Shown piece by piece: positions 23,929 through 36,000 of a stretch of 64,000 nucleotides of DNA. How positions within the stretch are numbered: the stretch's first letter is position 1; every line of letters begins with the position of its first letter. Source of the stretch: Sanguinoderma infundibulare. Taxonomy: Eukaryota > Basidiomycota > Agaricomycetes > Polyporales > Polyporaceae. The stretch lies in NCBI GenBank assembly GCA_032821775.1, contig JAVLRN010000001.1, forward strand, positions 4,030,001 through 4,094,000. Direction: 5' to 3'. A model generated the notes under the pieces. The model was not told the origin of the DNA, searched no databases, and saw nothing but the letters and a program-made list of their open reading frames with translations. The position numbers were made by a program, and so were the translations under genes.

Positions 23929-24885
23929 ATGTCCAGCGATCTACAGTGGCTCCTTCTCCGCGTTCGTGGCCCCCGATGCCCTCTGAGACCGCCCCGATAA
24001 CTGAGCGACCCTCTGGTTTTGCAGAACAACAACGCGTTCATCGTCAAGCGCTTCCCCGAGGGCCCCATCCTCTCCAGGGAGCCCGTACGCTTGTTCGTTC
24101 AAATCATTCTGCGCAATCCGCTAATTCGTCTCTTTCCAGGGCAACTTGACGAACATCCACTCGTTCAAGTACTCTGGCCTAGCAAACGAGAAGGTGCGTT
24201 TGCAATACGCGAATTGGCGCATTATGCCCATCCCCGTATCGTTTCTCCATACAGGCAATCGCCGTGACAGACTCTGAGTCTGGCATCAAGCTCACTGTCC
24301 GCAAGAAGGGTGCTTCCCCTCACGCAGTCCGCCCCGCGTTCGCCACCTCCACCATCCGGCCACGCTCAGGCGGCCGCCGTGCGGCTGGTATCACCGCGAA
24401 GCTCGCCAAGCGCAACTACCGCCCTGACCTGAGAGTCGTGAGTACCCTTCCGAGATGTTCGCTGCGCGCAAGCGCATCTCTCCCCCCCCCCTCGTCAACA
24501 CAAATCCTTTGCTCCCCACAACTCAACACGGGGAACTGCACCACCTAGAGCCCGCTGGACCGCCGCAAGGCAACACGAAAGTCGGGTGTGGACATGATGT
24601 GCAAGATTACGAGGTCTGGTCAGAGACCGATCAAAACTCTACCAGATACGCGCCATGTCGCTATCGGGTTCCGTTCGATGCTCGCCGCGGATGGCCCGAC
24701 TCTTTGGCGCTCACATTTCTTCCTTTCAATTTATCTCGGCTTTTCCTGCACCCTGATAGTGATTGCTGACCGAATTGACCCGTCAGGCTGCGCTTGCTCG
24801 GGTCTCTGCCATCGTTGTATCAAAGAAGGAAAAGAAGCCTGCACCTCCGAAGAAGGTCCGTGGCAAGAAGGCTCAGACCGCGTAG
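23929..24885 (+). CDS. RPL28: 60S ribosomal protein eL28 (RPL28)
   Basis: Exons 23929-23961, 24025-24084, 24140-24193, 24255-24437 and 24787-24885 give 142 aa. eL28 is a eukaryote-specific large-subunit protein. MSSDLQWLLLR, FKYSGLANEK, ATSTIRPRSGGRRAA and RNYRPDLRV are typical, and the tail is Lys/Pro-rich. The first donor (GTTCGT) is not consensus. The last intron is 349 nt while the other three are 55-63 nt; it holds an H/ACA snoRNA candidate. Confidence 0.95.
24583..24718 (+). ncRNA. Candidate intronic H/ACA snoRNA in RPL28
   Basis: In the 349-nt last intron a 3' hairpin has the lower stem GCGCCA (24650-24655) with TGGCGC (24705-24710), an internal loop (24656-24663 opposite 24700-24704), and the upper stem TCGGG with CCCGA. 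Two bases later comes ACA (24713-24715) plus three bases. The interval from the pocket to ACA is 13 nt, close to the family rule. Upstream is a second hairpin (GGTCT/AGACC, 24613-24628) and a hinge with AGATAC, near but not equal to ANANNA. Ribosomal-protein introns are common snoRNA hosts. The exact 5' end is a guess. Confidence 0.45.
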
Positions 24886-25217
24886 GAGGTTTAGGAGGTG
24901 TCAGTGTCTTGTTGTGTGTTACGACTATCCTGTATCCTTTGCTTTCCCTTCGCATCGCACCCCATCCATGCACATGTCCATGCTCACACGACCAAGTAAT
25001 CATATGTCGCTTGCGTCCATGCATGCTCCCACTTACGGCGTCCAACACGAATCACATCTCAAGCTTATCAGTCAAGACAAACCGCGTCGATGAAGTCTGC
25101 CGGTATCGTACATGGTAATCATACAGGAATATGTGGATGAGGTTGCTAATTGTACATTGACATTGATGAATGTCCGCCTGCTCTCCCTAGTCGTACATGG
25201 CGATGGTTGTCCGCCCT
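24886..25217. other. Convergent 3' flanks
   Basis: The 3' flank of RPL28 and of the small minus-strand gene that follows; nothing else recognised. Confidence 0.5.
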
Positions 25218-25710
25218 TCAAGCACCGAAACCCTTGCCCGCGGGCTGGCTAATCCTGTTCGTCACCTTAGGCCCAGTGCCAATTTCCTTCTTCGGCCTGT
25301 TATGCTCCGCCTTGAGGAACAGACTCTCCTGGAGGCGACGTTCGTGCTCGTCTCCACCGGTGCCATGCTTCTTCTTAGGGACCTCTTCTTCCTGTTGTTG
25401 GTGGTAGTGCGGCACCTGCTGTTCCCCGGGTGCGGCGGGGCGCGGATAGTCGGGCGGAGTGTCCGCGGGAGGGGGGTTTGCCCTCTGCGCGTCACTGCGT
25501 CGCCCCGGACCGTGTAGATTGGCACGATGATGTTGTTCAAAGACGAAGATGACGTACGCGGTGGGGGCCGCGGGCCTCGGGCGAGAGTTCAGGGACAGTC
25601 TTCGACCTCCAACCCTGACTGCGCGTGTTGGAACGTTATATGCACGTTCACTGCAGGTATTGGCGATGCTTACTGGCCGGGGGGTGCTGTGCGAGAGCAT
25701 CTGTCGCCAT
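25218..25710 (-). CDS. Small proline/glutamine-rich protein of unknown function
   Basis: Complement of 25674-25710, 25558-25618 and 25218-25494 gives 124 aa starting MATDALAQHPPA. It is rich in Pro and Gln in the middle (PADTPPDYPRPAAPGEQQ), then strongly charged, and ends with KVTNRISQPAGKGFGA, whose shape suggests a conserved C-terminal motif, but I do not recognise a family. No signal peptide or membrane segment is seen. The exon borders are all GT-AG and in phase. It is divergent from the membrane-protein gene at 26061, with a TATATAA element between them at about 25815. Confidence 0.5.
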
Positions 25711-26060
25711 GGGATGTATGCGTATATTCGTGTGCGCGCGGTGGAGTGTGAGTGGGAAGGAAACTGGAAGGGCAGATGTGCGATAACACGGTGAGGTGGA
25801 GAGCGACGGAGGGGTATATAAGAGAAGGCCCAGGAGCGGGCGACTGGGCCAGGCAGCTGACCGCCAACCAGGCCGCTCCATGGCACGGGCCAGGTGCCAC
25901 CTTCGCCAACTTAAACACCTGCCGGATTTGGCCTGCACGAGGATCGGCGCGGCGCACTTAGCCGCACTAAGTTCGCTTGCTCTTCCATCCTTCTCATCCC
26001 AGTACCGTGCAGTCATTAGACCCAAGAGCGGTTGCTGTAGCTGCGGCAGCAGTGGGATAT

Positions 26061-26997
26061 ATGCGCCGCCTTCCGACAGAAATCCTGCTTTTTGCGCTTG
26101 CGATCTGCCTAGGGCAGTCGCCTCTGGTCTCGGCCAACACTGAGATCGTCAACTTCGGCGTCGCACCCAGCCTCGACGTGCCGCTGCCCCTGCGGCACTC
26201 GACTGCCTGGTGAGCTCTTGTCGTTATTGACATATGACTGGAATCGCACACTGAATTCTAGGCGCAGGCTCTCTCCGAACAATTCTGAGCAGCTGTTCGC
26301 CGTTGTCCCAGCACCGCTGGGCACCGCACTCCCGGACGTGTGCGCCGAACCAGAGCCAGAGCCGAACTCGAAGGACTCCGGAGCGTGCCCGCACGAACTC
26401 TGGCTCTCCATCGGCACCGACGAGCCCGCCTGGGCGGCCTACTCCACCTTCACCCTGCGCATTTCGTGGCCTGCCTCTGTGAGCGTCCTCCCCCAGCCAT
26501 CTCTGTAAATAAATGTATATAAAAACAGCCAAGGCGACAGCGATGCTGACACCGCTGCTAACCTTGCCTCGCAGTCCCCCGCAGACTTCCACATCGACAC
26601 CTACTCCCCGCTCGCCCTGCGCCAGCTCATCGACCGCTCCAGCCCTAGCCCTAGCCCCCTCCTCCACCCTCAGGACCCTCAGCCTCTGCCAGGCGACCCC
26701 GCACTCACACGGCGCACGTACGCACGGATCCGCGTCGTCAGCTCTGGCGTCCTCACACCCACCCACGCGCACCGACACCGACATCCGACGCCGGAACCGG
26801 TGCGGTTCATGGTGGCCGTCGAGCCGTTGCACTTTGGCGTCCTCCCCCGTTCCGTCATCCCCACCATGCTCGCCATCGTGGCCGTCGCGACCGTCGCGGG
26901 GCTGTTCGTCGTGCCCTTGGTCACGAAGCGGTTGACGGCGATCGCCAGCGAGGTCAGGGCGGAGGTCGCGAGCCAGCAGGCCCGGAAGTCACAATAG
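26061..26997 (+). CDS. Putative single-pass type I membrane protein, unknown family
   Basis: Exons 26061-26209, 26262-26478 and 26575-26997 give 262 aa. The N-terminus LLFALAICLGQSPLVSA is a signal peptide candidate, and IPTMLAIVAVATVAGLFVVP near residue 225 is the only membrane segment, leaving a short basic tail. The lumenal part has the blocks CPHELWLSIGTDEPAW and YSTFTLRISWPASSPADF, which look like a folded beta-rich domain. The topology resembles ER or secretory-pathway proteins, but no family could be assigned. The exon 1 donor is GTGAGC and all phases agree. Confidence 0.65.
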
Positions 26998-27328
26998 GAT
27001 GGACGACATGTGTAGGCTGTAGCTCTTGTACCTGCGCTCTCCGGTGCTAGCACTAGGCGTACTAGACAGAGTGTAGGCTGAAAACGAGGGCGGAGCAAGC
27101 ACACTCAGTACTTGGTACGATTCGTAATGACGAGAGCCCGAGACCGAGCAACGGCCTCAAGCCGATGATACGGAACACACTGTATGTACGTAGCAGCAGT
27201 AAGTACATACTCGTACAAAAGTCTACAATACGCCAAAGCGTCACGGTTTGCGAGTAAGATAATACATACAATACCACCCTCTCGTCCCCCTCCCCTCCTA
27301 CCCTCCAGCCTTCGACTACAATACACGC
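26998..27328. other. Convergent 3' flanks
   Basis: Intergenic sequence between the membrane-protein gene and the end of the large minus-strand gene; nothing recognised. Confidence 0.5.
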
Positions 27329-30300
27329 TCACGCGACCGCGTCCAGCTCGCACAAGAAAACCGCCGCCATCCACGCCAGCACGATCTCCACCCGCGGCCC
27401 GTGCAGCGGGATGTTGATGTTGATCGGCTTCTTGCCGCTCTTCCCCCCGCTGCACTTCCCGCCGCTGCCCTTCTCCGCCGCCGCCTTCTCCCGCTGCCGC
27501 CTCGCCACGGGCGCGAGCAGGATGCGCGCCGCGTCCAGCGCCTGGAGCAACTCTTCTTCCCGGGCGCCCGTGCCCTTCTCGCAGTCACGGTCACGGTCCT
27601 GGTCCTCGTCGTGCCCGTTTGCGCCAGCACCTGAACCAGGGAAGGGCAGGACCATCGCCGAGCTGGAGCTGGGACTGGGACTGGAACTGGAGCTAGAACT
27701 GGAGCTGGAGCCGTTCACCCCACGGAGGCACTGCGAGCCCGACGACCCCGCGGCGGCGGCGCCATTGTAGTTGTTGTCAGGCTCGGACACCGGCGGGGTC
27801 GGTATCCGATTCATGTCCTTCGCGCGGGGCGGCGGACGCGGCGGGGCCTCGATCGCGAGCTGCTTCGAGTTGGCGCGGCTGAGCGAGTGCGGCTGGACGC
27901 CGTTGCGCCACCCGCCCGCCAGGCGCTCGAGGACTTCGATGAATTCCGCCTGGGCCATCGAGCGCGGGGGTAGGAAGACGGGGTAGCCCTCGAGGCCGTC
28001 GACGAGCGCGGCCGTGCGCGAGAACGCGGGCAGGAGCGCGGGGAAGTCGCCGAGCATGAGGTGGCCGAGGAGGATGCTGAAGTGGCTCTCGACGAGCAGC
28101 GGGTGGTACGTCGTGAACATGGGCGTGGTGTCCGGGACCGGCGGGGGCGTGCTCTGGCTGCCCGGGCGGAGGGACTCGGAGAGGAGGAACGCGTACTCGG
28201 TGCGCTGCGCGATGTCCGCGTCCGCGCACCCGGGCGGGCCCTCGAGCGTGTCGAAGTGGGAGAGGAACTGCTTGTGATCGCGCATGCTCTTCTTGACGAG
28301 CGAGAGGACCGTCTCGTGGAACGCCGTGTCCGCGAGGACCGCCCGGTATGCTTGCAGCTTCGGCCCATCTGCCTTCCCAAGAGGGCCGTCAGGGTTCCCG
28401 ATCTCGACGCCTCCGTACCGCCCGTTCTCAACGTAGCACAGTCGCATCTCCGCCCCGTCGACAGATGGCACCTTGCGGATCGCCTCGAGCTTGAAGATCG
28501 CGTCCTCGATGAGAAAGACGGCGTGCTGGAGGTAAGCCGCCGCGCGCAGGAAGAGACATTGCGGCTCGATCGGTTCCGGAGCGTCGGGCAGGACAGACGG
28601 ATGGAGCAGGACGCCTTCTCCGTCAGGTCCCTCCTCGTCAGGCCCCCCTGTGCTCGCACTCGTCCCATTCGGCGGCGCCTGGCCGTTCGTCTTCCCTCCT
28701 CCGGCTTTGCCCTTCTTTTTCTTCGACGTCTTCCCCCGCTGCTTATCTCCCAGATTCGTGCCGAGATGCGCGTTGCGAGCTTTGCGCTGGGCCCGCGCTT
28801 CCTTGATCGCGTGCGTAAAGTCCTTGGCCGCGAGCGCGTACTCGTCCCGGAAGCAGTGGACGATGCCACGCGTGCGATAGAACTCCAGTCGATGCGGATT
28901 CGCCGCTATGAGCTCGTCGAGCACCCTAGTCGACGTCGACTCAGCCAGTTGCCTGTATGCGCTAATTTGTCAGAGTTAACAGCTGCTCTGGCCCTTCGTC
29001 GCCGACGAACCTGGAGGGTATCTTCTCGTGGAAGAAGTGCACATATCGCGCGTCAACGTCGTTTGGGTCTGTCAGAGCACGTTCAGCCCGCACCCCGCCA
29101 CTACGAGTTCCGGTTCAGGAATAAGGCTGGGCACATTCATCAGGCGAAATCAGCAATAAAGCTGTCATTCGCCTCAATTGCAAAACAGCTTGCACAAAGG
29201 TGGTCTCGCCCAAAGTTAAGGAGAATTTGCGAATAGAGGAACGCATGAATAGTGACTTGCGAGCCCGCCTTCAGGTCGTCAGGCCGGGCCGTGCATACGA
29301 TCCCGATCGGACCACGCACCACGCGCAGACGAATCGTACGAACGCATCAACTCGGTCAGGAGCCCTCGACCTCCTCCACTGGAATCCTCCGGATCGTCTT
29401 CGCCCAGGCCATGCGACGAGAACTGGATCATCGAAGATCTACGTAGCAACCAGCCGTCAAAGTCTCGGAAGAGGGATCCCAGTTCTATCCGCAACCGCAT
29501 CAGGCCTCAACACCCGACGAGGCTCCCGAGGTCAGCGGCGCCCCACAAGATTCAGAAGACTCCTAGGCGCTCGCTGGGGACGGCGGCCGCACGCCCACCC
29601 GGGCCCCACTGAACCTTCCGTCGCTGGATCGCTACGTACAGGTTGGAGGAGGATGCAGTGCAGTGGGAGGCGCCATGGAACGCACAGGTCGTGGCGGAAT
29701 GGACGTGACGGCGGCAAGTTAGGAAAGCGGGGCCCTCGATCCTCACGTTACGGTCAAGTTTTCCCGGCTCCACCATTAGACGCGGCTTCGACATTCGTGC
29801 GTCAAGCTTGGGCTGTCGTGGATTATAGCGGACATGAAGACTCTCTGAGAGGGCCCCTGGGGGCACCCGTCGCCCTCTTCAGGCGGCATGAAAGAATGCG
29901 CCCAGCCTCACCGGCAAGAACGACGAATGCAAACGGAAAACGCACCGACTCTGAGCACGCGCTCCGCAATGTCGTCAAATACGCTCCCGCCCTGCATCAC
30001 CATCACGCTCGACGCGATCTCGTCCGCCTTGTACGCGGCCGCGAGCTTCTGGACGGCGAGCGCCCTCAGTCGGTGCACGCGCATCGCGCTCATCGCGACA
30101 TTCCGCCCGCCACCACCCCCATCGGCCCCGAGCGGGTTCACGAGGCCGAGGCTCTGCGCGGTCGCCCACGCGCTTCCGTTCATCCCGGCCGCGCCGCGCA
30201 TGGAGCCCAGCGCGGCCGCGGAGAGGCCGGAGCTTGCACGCACGGAAAGCTCGGCAGCCTCGTCGATGAGGCGGCGGATATGGGTGACGGAGCGGAAGAC

Positions 30301-31067
30301 GCCGGGGTCGATGGGCGGGGGCGTCGGTTTGCCCGGTTGGGGCAACGGGAAGGGTGGGGGAGGCGGGGGGAGGGCTGCGAACGTATTGCGTGGGGAGTCG
30401 GGGGGCGAGTAGTCGGCGAGGGACGCGAAGCCGCGGTCGCGCTGCTTGTGGTGCGCGTGCGTGTGGATGTGGTTGTAGGCATGGGCGTTGCCGTTGGCGT
30501 GCGAGTGAGAGTAAGAGTGGAGATAGGGGTTGGAGTGGGAGGGAAGCGGGACCAGCTTGGAGTCCGCCGCCGAGAGGGTCGCAGGGTCGAGGTTGAGGAG
30601 GAGGAGGGAGTCGAGGAGTTCGAGTGGGAGTTGCAGCCAGGGCCCCTGTATACCGTTGCAATCAAGACAAACTGCCGTGTCAGAGGCCTTGGGCTGCAAA
30701 TAGAGACAAAATGGAGACATACGTGGTACGAGCTGATGTACCGCCAATGCTTGTTGCGGCTGATGCACAAGACTGGGGGGCGGTCGCGCTCCTCGTCGTT
30801 CCCGTTCGCGGCCCCGTTCGCAGGAGCGTCCTTGGGCTTCGAGCCGGCTTTCTTCGCCTTCTTCTTTTTCTTCTTCTTGCTGGCAGAGGGGGCCTCAGGC
30901 GCGTCCGCGTCTACGATGTCGGCATCCGGGCCCAACCCCGGGGTAGCAGGTGATGTCGATCGCGAGGTGTGCGTCGAGGGAGGGGTCGGGAGCATGTCGG
31001 CGCTGGGGTCGTCGGCGCAATCTATAACGGTGGACGACGTGGAGGTCGAAAGGCATGGGTCCGCCAT
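27329..31067 (-). CDS. Large conserved fungal protein with TPR-like segment
   Basis: Complement of 30723-31067, 29946-30645, 29011-29068 and 27329-28952 gives 908 aa starting MADPCLSTSTSS. The conserved pieces appear in order: HWRYISSYH joined to GPWLQLPLELLDSL, a region IRRLIDEAAELSVRA, then VDPNDVDARYVHFFHEKIPS joined to QLAESTSTRVLDELIAANPH and a helical TPR-like stretch (RTRGIVHCFRDEYALAAKDF). I recall this order from uncharacterised proteins of filamentous fungi, function unknown. Between them are a poly-Lys run, a His-rich segment (about 30430-30530) and a Ser-rich run encoded by GAGCTG-like repeats (27658-27715). The intron at 29069-29945 is 877 nt, far longer than any neighbour's. An upstream ATG at 31190 would extend the protein by 41 residues. 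Confidence 0.75.
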
Positions 31068-31397
31068 CGTTGTGTGGGCGACGGCAGCGAACGACGAACA
31101 GTGTGGAGGCCGAGAATCAGGGCGAAAGGGAGAGGAGAGAGGACCGGAAGCTTGGGCCGAGATGAATGTAGTCTGGAAACTGGTACCCACGCACGGGCGC
31201 CTCCTAGAATGAAAACTCCGTTGCCCACGTTTGGCAGGTCCTCAAGAACGTGGTCAAGGCATTGGTCGACGGTGGACAAGAGTGCGATTGTTGAATGTTT
31301 TAAGGAACATGAGACTCGGAGAGCAAACAGACGTGCTAAGTGATTCTGAATACAAGGCCTGTAGGATACATCCTGAACATTTGAATGCTTGAACTCA
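31068..31397. other. Upstream region of the TPR-like gene
   Basis: Non-coding sequence before the MITE; nothing else recognised. Confidence 0.4.
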
Positions 31398-31859
31398 CAT
31401 CAGTAATTCACAGGAGTTCTGAACATCTGGATATTTGGCGCTTATGGCGCCTAAGAGGGCGAAAAAACAGACATTGATCTACCGTGGGCCACCCACCCTT
31501 CGCGGCGCCAAGGTTTGAGGTGCAGGAGGTATTATTTCTCTTGCGCAACCGTTTGGGAGAGCGCGGTCCACGCGCACTCACTGGAGAGCGTGTCAGTGCT
31601 TGCACATTGACGCACGGCGACGACCAGCATGGCGCCCGTCGTGCACCGGTTTCGTCGCTGGAGGGTGTTGGCAGGGGACATCCGAGCCATTGTGGGTCTT
31701 GTTGGACCTTTCGCTGCACTGTGAGTGTCCCTTTCAAAATGTCTGACAGGGGGGTTTTGTACCTCTGACCTCTGGCGTGTCTGAAATGGGTCTGAATGTA
31801 TCTGAAAATGTCTGAAACATTTGGATCAGATGTGTCAGAACTCTGGGAAATTACTGATG
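31398..31859. mobile_element. Candidate MITE with 33-bp terminal inverted repeats
   Basis: The left end CATCAGTAATTCACAGGAGT and the right end, read on the other strand, CATCAGTAATTTCCCAGAGT start inverted repeats that continue for about 33 bp with a few differences (both go on to TTCTGA and ACATCTG). The element is about 462 bp, has no transposase frame, and its right half has repeated TCTGAA sub-terminal motifs. No clear target-site duplication was found; only CA is shared at the outer edges. Confidence 0.6.
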
Positions 31860-33020
31860 CAAAAGTGTAGCAAAGTACTAGTTTGATGGGTTGGCCATAG
31901 AAGGACAACATCTTGTAATCGGAATCGCGACAAATGGACAAAGCATTCGCTCCATGTCAAATGGTAGCTTGCGAGGAGCCAGGCAAATGAACCTAGCTAG
32001 CAGATTGCCTTCTTTCAGAGGCTGAGAGATCTCGAAAGTGACTGTCGAACTGTTTATGTTCAGCTCGAAAGCGAAACTTTAATTTACCATTGTCCTGTAC
32101 GGCAATGACGAAGGTCACTCCATTCCGATTCGAGTGAAAAGTCTAATAGAACGTCATAATACCAAGTAGGGATGTTCTCGACACGAGAACAGAATGGGCA
32201 CGATAAGGTTGATCGGTACATTGAAGGACCTGACGATCTCCCAATCAAGGAGTGCATCAGTATTCATCTCACAGGAAGCATTGCCCACCACACAACTATA
32301 TCCGAGTCCCTGATGGACCTTCGAGCAGTCTTCGGACCGGTTGGACCTGGGTGGGGCTCATGGAGGATGTCCGCGCAGCCGTTGTCGCGTCTTCGGAATT
32401 GTCCCTCGATCAATTCTGTACGTACACAAATGCAGGTGCATCGCATAAACCAGTTCTCGTTCAGTGTGAAGAGAAGACGACAATGCTTGTTGTGGGTATC
32501 TCAAAGTCCGTTGCTTGGGAGCTACAGTACTGTGAAATCTGTATATCTCGTAAGTTCAGAAATTGATACAGAGGTAACTGCATAGACTTGACTGTCTTTT
32601 CTGGTGGTGTGGGTAGGAAGAGGCTACCGAGGTTGAATGGGACAAGATAAGGTTTGGCGTCGACGGTCCCATCCGGTGGCGCTCTAGGGCAGGCTTGGGC
32701 TTTTACTCTGGTTTTACCTTGAGTCCGGCCTCAAACGGCCTCCAACTTCTCTTACATCCCATAGTCCGCGAAGCTCTGCTCTTCTTTGCCCAGCGCATCT
32801 GATTTGAAATGTCGCAGATAGGATGGGCCACTTGCACGATGGATCCGAGGCGGTCACCCACGTCATGGGACTGCGGGTCCCGCTAACGCCTTGCGTAGAC
32901 GTAAACGCTCAGAAACATTACTCTTCTCGACGGCTCTGCGGTGGTGCCTGCGTTGCGCCTGACTGGTCAGACCAGTGCTTCTTCGGCAGCAGCTATTGAT
33001 TCCACGTCGAGGGACCAGTC
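31860..33020. other. GH31 copy A upstream region
   Basis: Mostly non-coding. From about 32670 on, the sequence is similar to the region upstream of GH31 copy B (from about 41600), including AGGGCAGGCTTGGGC and TCCGGCCTCAAACGGCCT, so the duplicated unit includes at least 350 bp of promoter. Confidence 0.6.
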
Positions 33021-36000
33021 ATGGCCCTCAACATGGCGCTCTACACCCGTTCTTATAAAGACCCTGACTTGGGCGTGCGGCCAGTGTCCCGCGACGACCT
33101 TGGGTTTCTTCGATCCCTCCTTCGCTGGCTCTTGTTCGCCATGCTCGCAACCTTCTTAGGCGGCGTCCTTCTCATGGGTCGGACTGCCCGCGACCACATA
33201 TCCCTCCTAGCAACGTCGTTGACCGGCAGCATATTCGCACAGGAGGAGACGTTTTCTGGCAATGTCTCAACATGTCCAGGTGTGTTTTCCCTTCCTCAGG
33301 CTGAAGGCCGCGTTCACTATTGTCACGAGGTGGACAGAGATGTCCTTCTCTTCCATGCCGTCACATGCCTGTCGAAGTTCAAAGGACCCGCGCTAACGCC
33401 ATTCCCGAACTCCAGGTTACGTCCTTTCCTCCCTCCATGAGACCCAGACCGGTCTCACCGCGAACCTCAACCTCGCCGGGCCCCCATGCAACGCGTTTGG
33501 CCACGACATCGCCAATCTCACCCTCGAGGTCACATACGACACCCACTCACGGTCTGTCCGTACATTTTGACCAGCACCGCCACATCCCCTTATCTCTCCC
33601 CCAGACTGCACGTAAACATTTACGACACTGCCAAAGCCCAATTCACGATTCCCACCGCGGCAGTGGAACTCGGATCTGCCTCCGACGACCCTTCGGTGAA
33701 GGATTCGTCGGATCTTGTCTTCAACTACGAGTCGTCGCCCTTTGCGTTCTGGATCACTCGCCGCTCCGAGCCCGACTCGCAGCCGATCTTCGACACCCGC
33801 ATCTCTTCTCTCCCTCCTACCCCGATCGCTGCGAAGGATGCTTCGGACAGCAGGACTGGCTTTGATGGCTTTCCGCTTGTCTTTGAGGACCAGTACCTGC
33901 AGCTGACATCGGCGCTTCCTCTTGACACGAACATCTATGGCCTCGGCGAGGTCGTCGCTGCAAGCGGCTTCCGTCGCGACGTGGGTGCGAATGGCAGTCC
34001 AGGTACCATTCAGACAATGTGGGCTCGAGACGCTGCAGATCCGGTGGATGAGAACGTGTGAGTTCCTGTAAAGGGTGACAGTGGGGGCATCGAGATGCGG
34101 GACTCAGTGTCCCATCGTTGATCAAAGGCAGCCATCTGACAAGGCTTTTCAGCGGCGTCTCCTGGCAGTCGCGTTTAAGATGCTTGTGACGTGGATATCA
34201 TCACGTGTAACTGGCATGCGGCCACCACATTTGTCAAATGTCCTCTTCGTCACGATTACACAAGAATGGGTCACCAAGTTCCATATGTCGATACCCCCAG
34301 CGTGACTGTATGCGCACAAAGCATCCATCGCTAACAGGCCTTTCGTAGCTACGGCTCTCACCCCATATACCTGGAGCACCGTTTCAACGAGACTACCAAG
34401 AAGTCTCAATCACACGGCGTCTTCGTCTTCAAGTACGTCTTCCCATGCATCCCCTTTGCGTGCTTTCAGCTCATCATCATCAATTTCTACCCCATCCATA
34501 TTAGCGCGGATGGATCTGACACGCTCCTGCAAACCCCACCATCTTCCCCAGTTTCCCTCATCCAATACCGCTTTGTCGGCGGCACGCTCGACCTCTACTT
34601 CCTCTCCGGCCCGGGTCCGCAGGACGTCATCGAGCAGTACGGCGCGCTAGTTGGTCTACCGACCTGGCAGCCGCTCTGGGGCTTCGGCTTCCACCTGTGC
34701 CGGTGGGGGTACACGGACGTGAACGAGACGAAGGAGCAGGTACAGAAGATGCGTGACGCGGGCATCCCGCTGGAGACGATGTGGAACGATATCGATCTGT
34801 ACCACGCGTTCCGCGATTTCACGACGGACCCGGTGAGCTTCCCGATCGAGGAGGTCAAGGCGTTCATCGAGGAGCTGGTAGGTCGTCTGGTCAAAGTAAG
34901 TGTTTGAAGGCCAGTGCTGACAGTTGTTTGCCAGGGCGCAAATAACCAGCATTACATCCCGATCGTCGATGCTGCCATCGCCCACACGGTGAATGACACG
35001 GATGTCGTGAGTCGCGCTGATGTACCGTTTGTCTCGAGGCACCGTTGACATCTTCTTCATGTACAGTACGATACTTTCACTCGAGGTGTCGAACAGTACG
35101 CACCAAAGTAGTTGGTCATTGTGTGCGTCGTCCTAACCAGTTACCAGGGACGTCTGGATCAAGAACCCCGACGGGTCTACGTACATTGGTCAAGTCTGGC
35201 CTGGATACACTGTGCGCAATGTTTCTCCACGGGTACTGTTTGACATGTTTTCCTAATGTAAAGGCGCACATGCCAGGTCTTCCCTGACTGGTTCGCAGAG
35301 AACATGGAAGCCGTGTGGACCGAGGCCTTCAAAAACTGGTCAGACTCGGGCGTCGCATTCTCTGGCATCTGGCTCGATATGAACGAAGTCTCCTCGTTCT
35401 GCACCGGTTCTTGGTATGTTCTCTGAAGTTCATATACCGTAATTGCAAAGGGGTTGACCGACGTCATAGCGGCACTGGTGCAGATCTCTCTGACACCACG
35501 CTGCCCTTCCTCCTCCCGGGTGCACCTGGAAATCCCATCACTGACTTCCCTGAAGGGTATGCCATGCTTTTCACGGAGAATGTCGATTTTTGGTTAATGA
35601 GGACTGTGCAGGTACAACGCGACGAAGTGGGGACCCAGTGGAAACCTGACGGTCAACGGCATATGGACATATGAGAAGGATGACGGTGTCCTCGTAACGC
35701 GCGGCCTCGGTGCGGGCGAGGAGAAGGATGTGAACGTGAACAATCCCCCATACGCCATCCACAACGGTACGTTCGGATAGTATACGATGGGCCTCAAGCT
35801 GGAACATGCTGATTCGTCGCCTTGCACCCAGGTTTCGGACTGAACACTCTGGACGAGAAGACGATTGCGACGAACGCAACCCACGCGAACGGCCTCGTCG
35901 AGATCGACGTGCACAACCTCTGGGGCATGATGGAAGAAAAGGCCACGCATCTCGCGCTGCTCACCATCCGCCCGGGAAAGCGCCCCTTCCTGATCTCGCG

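Noticed and set aside
24591..24767. C/D box snoRNA in the RPL28 intron (ATGATGT ... CTGA)
   Set aside because: The C box is not RTGATGA, the boxes are about 175 nt apart and no terminal stem joins them; the H/ACA layout fits better.
27811..28869. 352-codon minus-strand frame rich in Arg/Ser
   Set aside because: It is a different frame of the same strand as the TPR-like gene's last exon; the real frame has conserved blocks.
29200..31212. 670-codon plus-strand open frame
   Set aside because: It is antisense to the large conserved minus-strand gene, crosses its introns and has the biased composition of a shadow of GC-rich coding DNA.
31408..31941. 177-codon minus-strand frame
   Set aside because: It spans the MITE ends and is composed of its sub-terminal repeats; not a gene.
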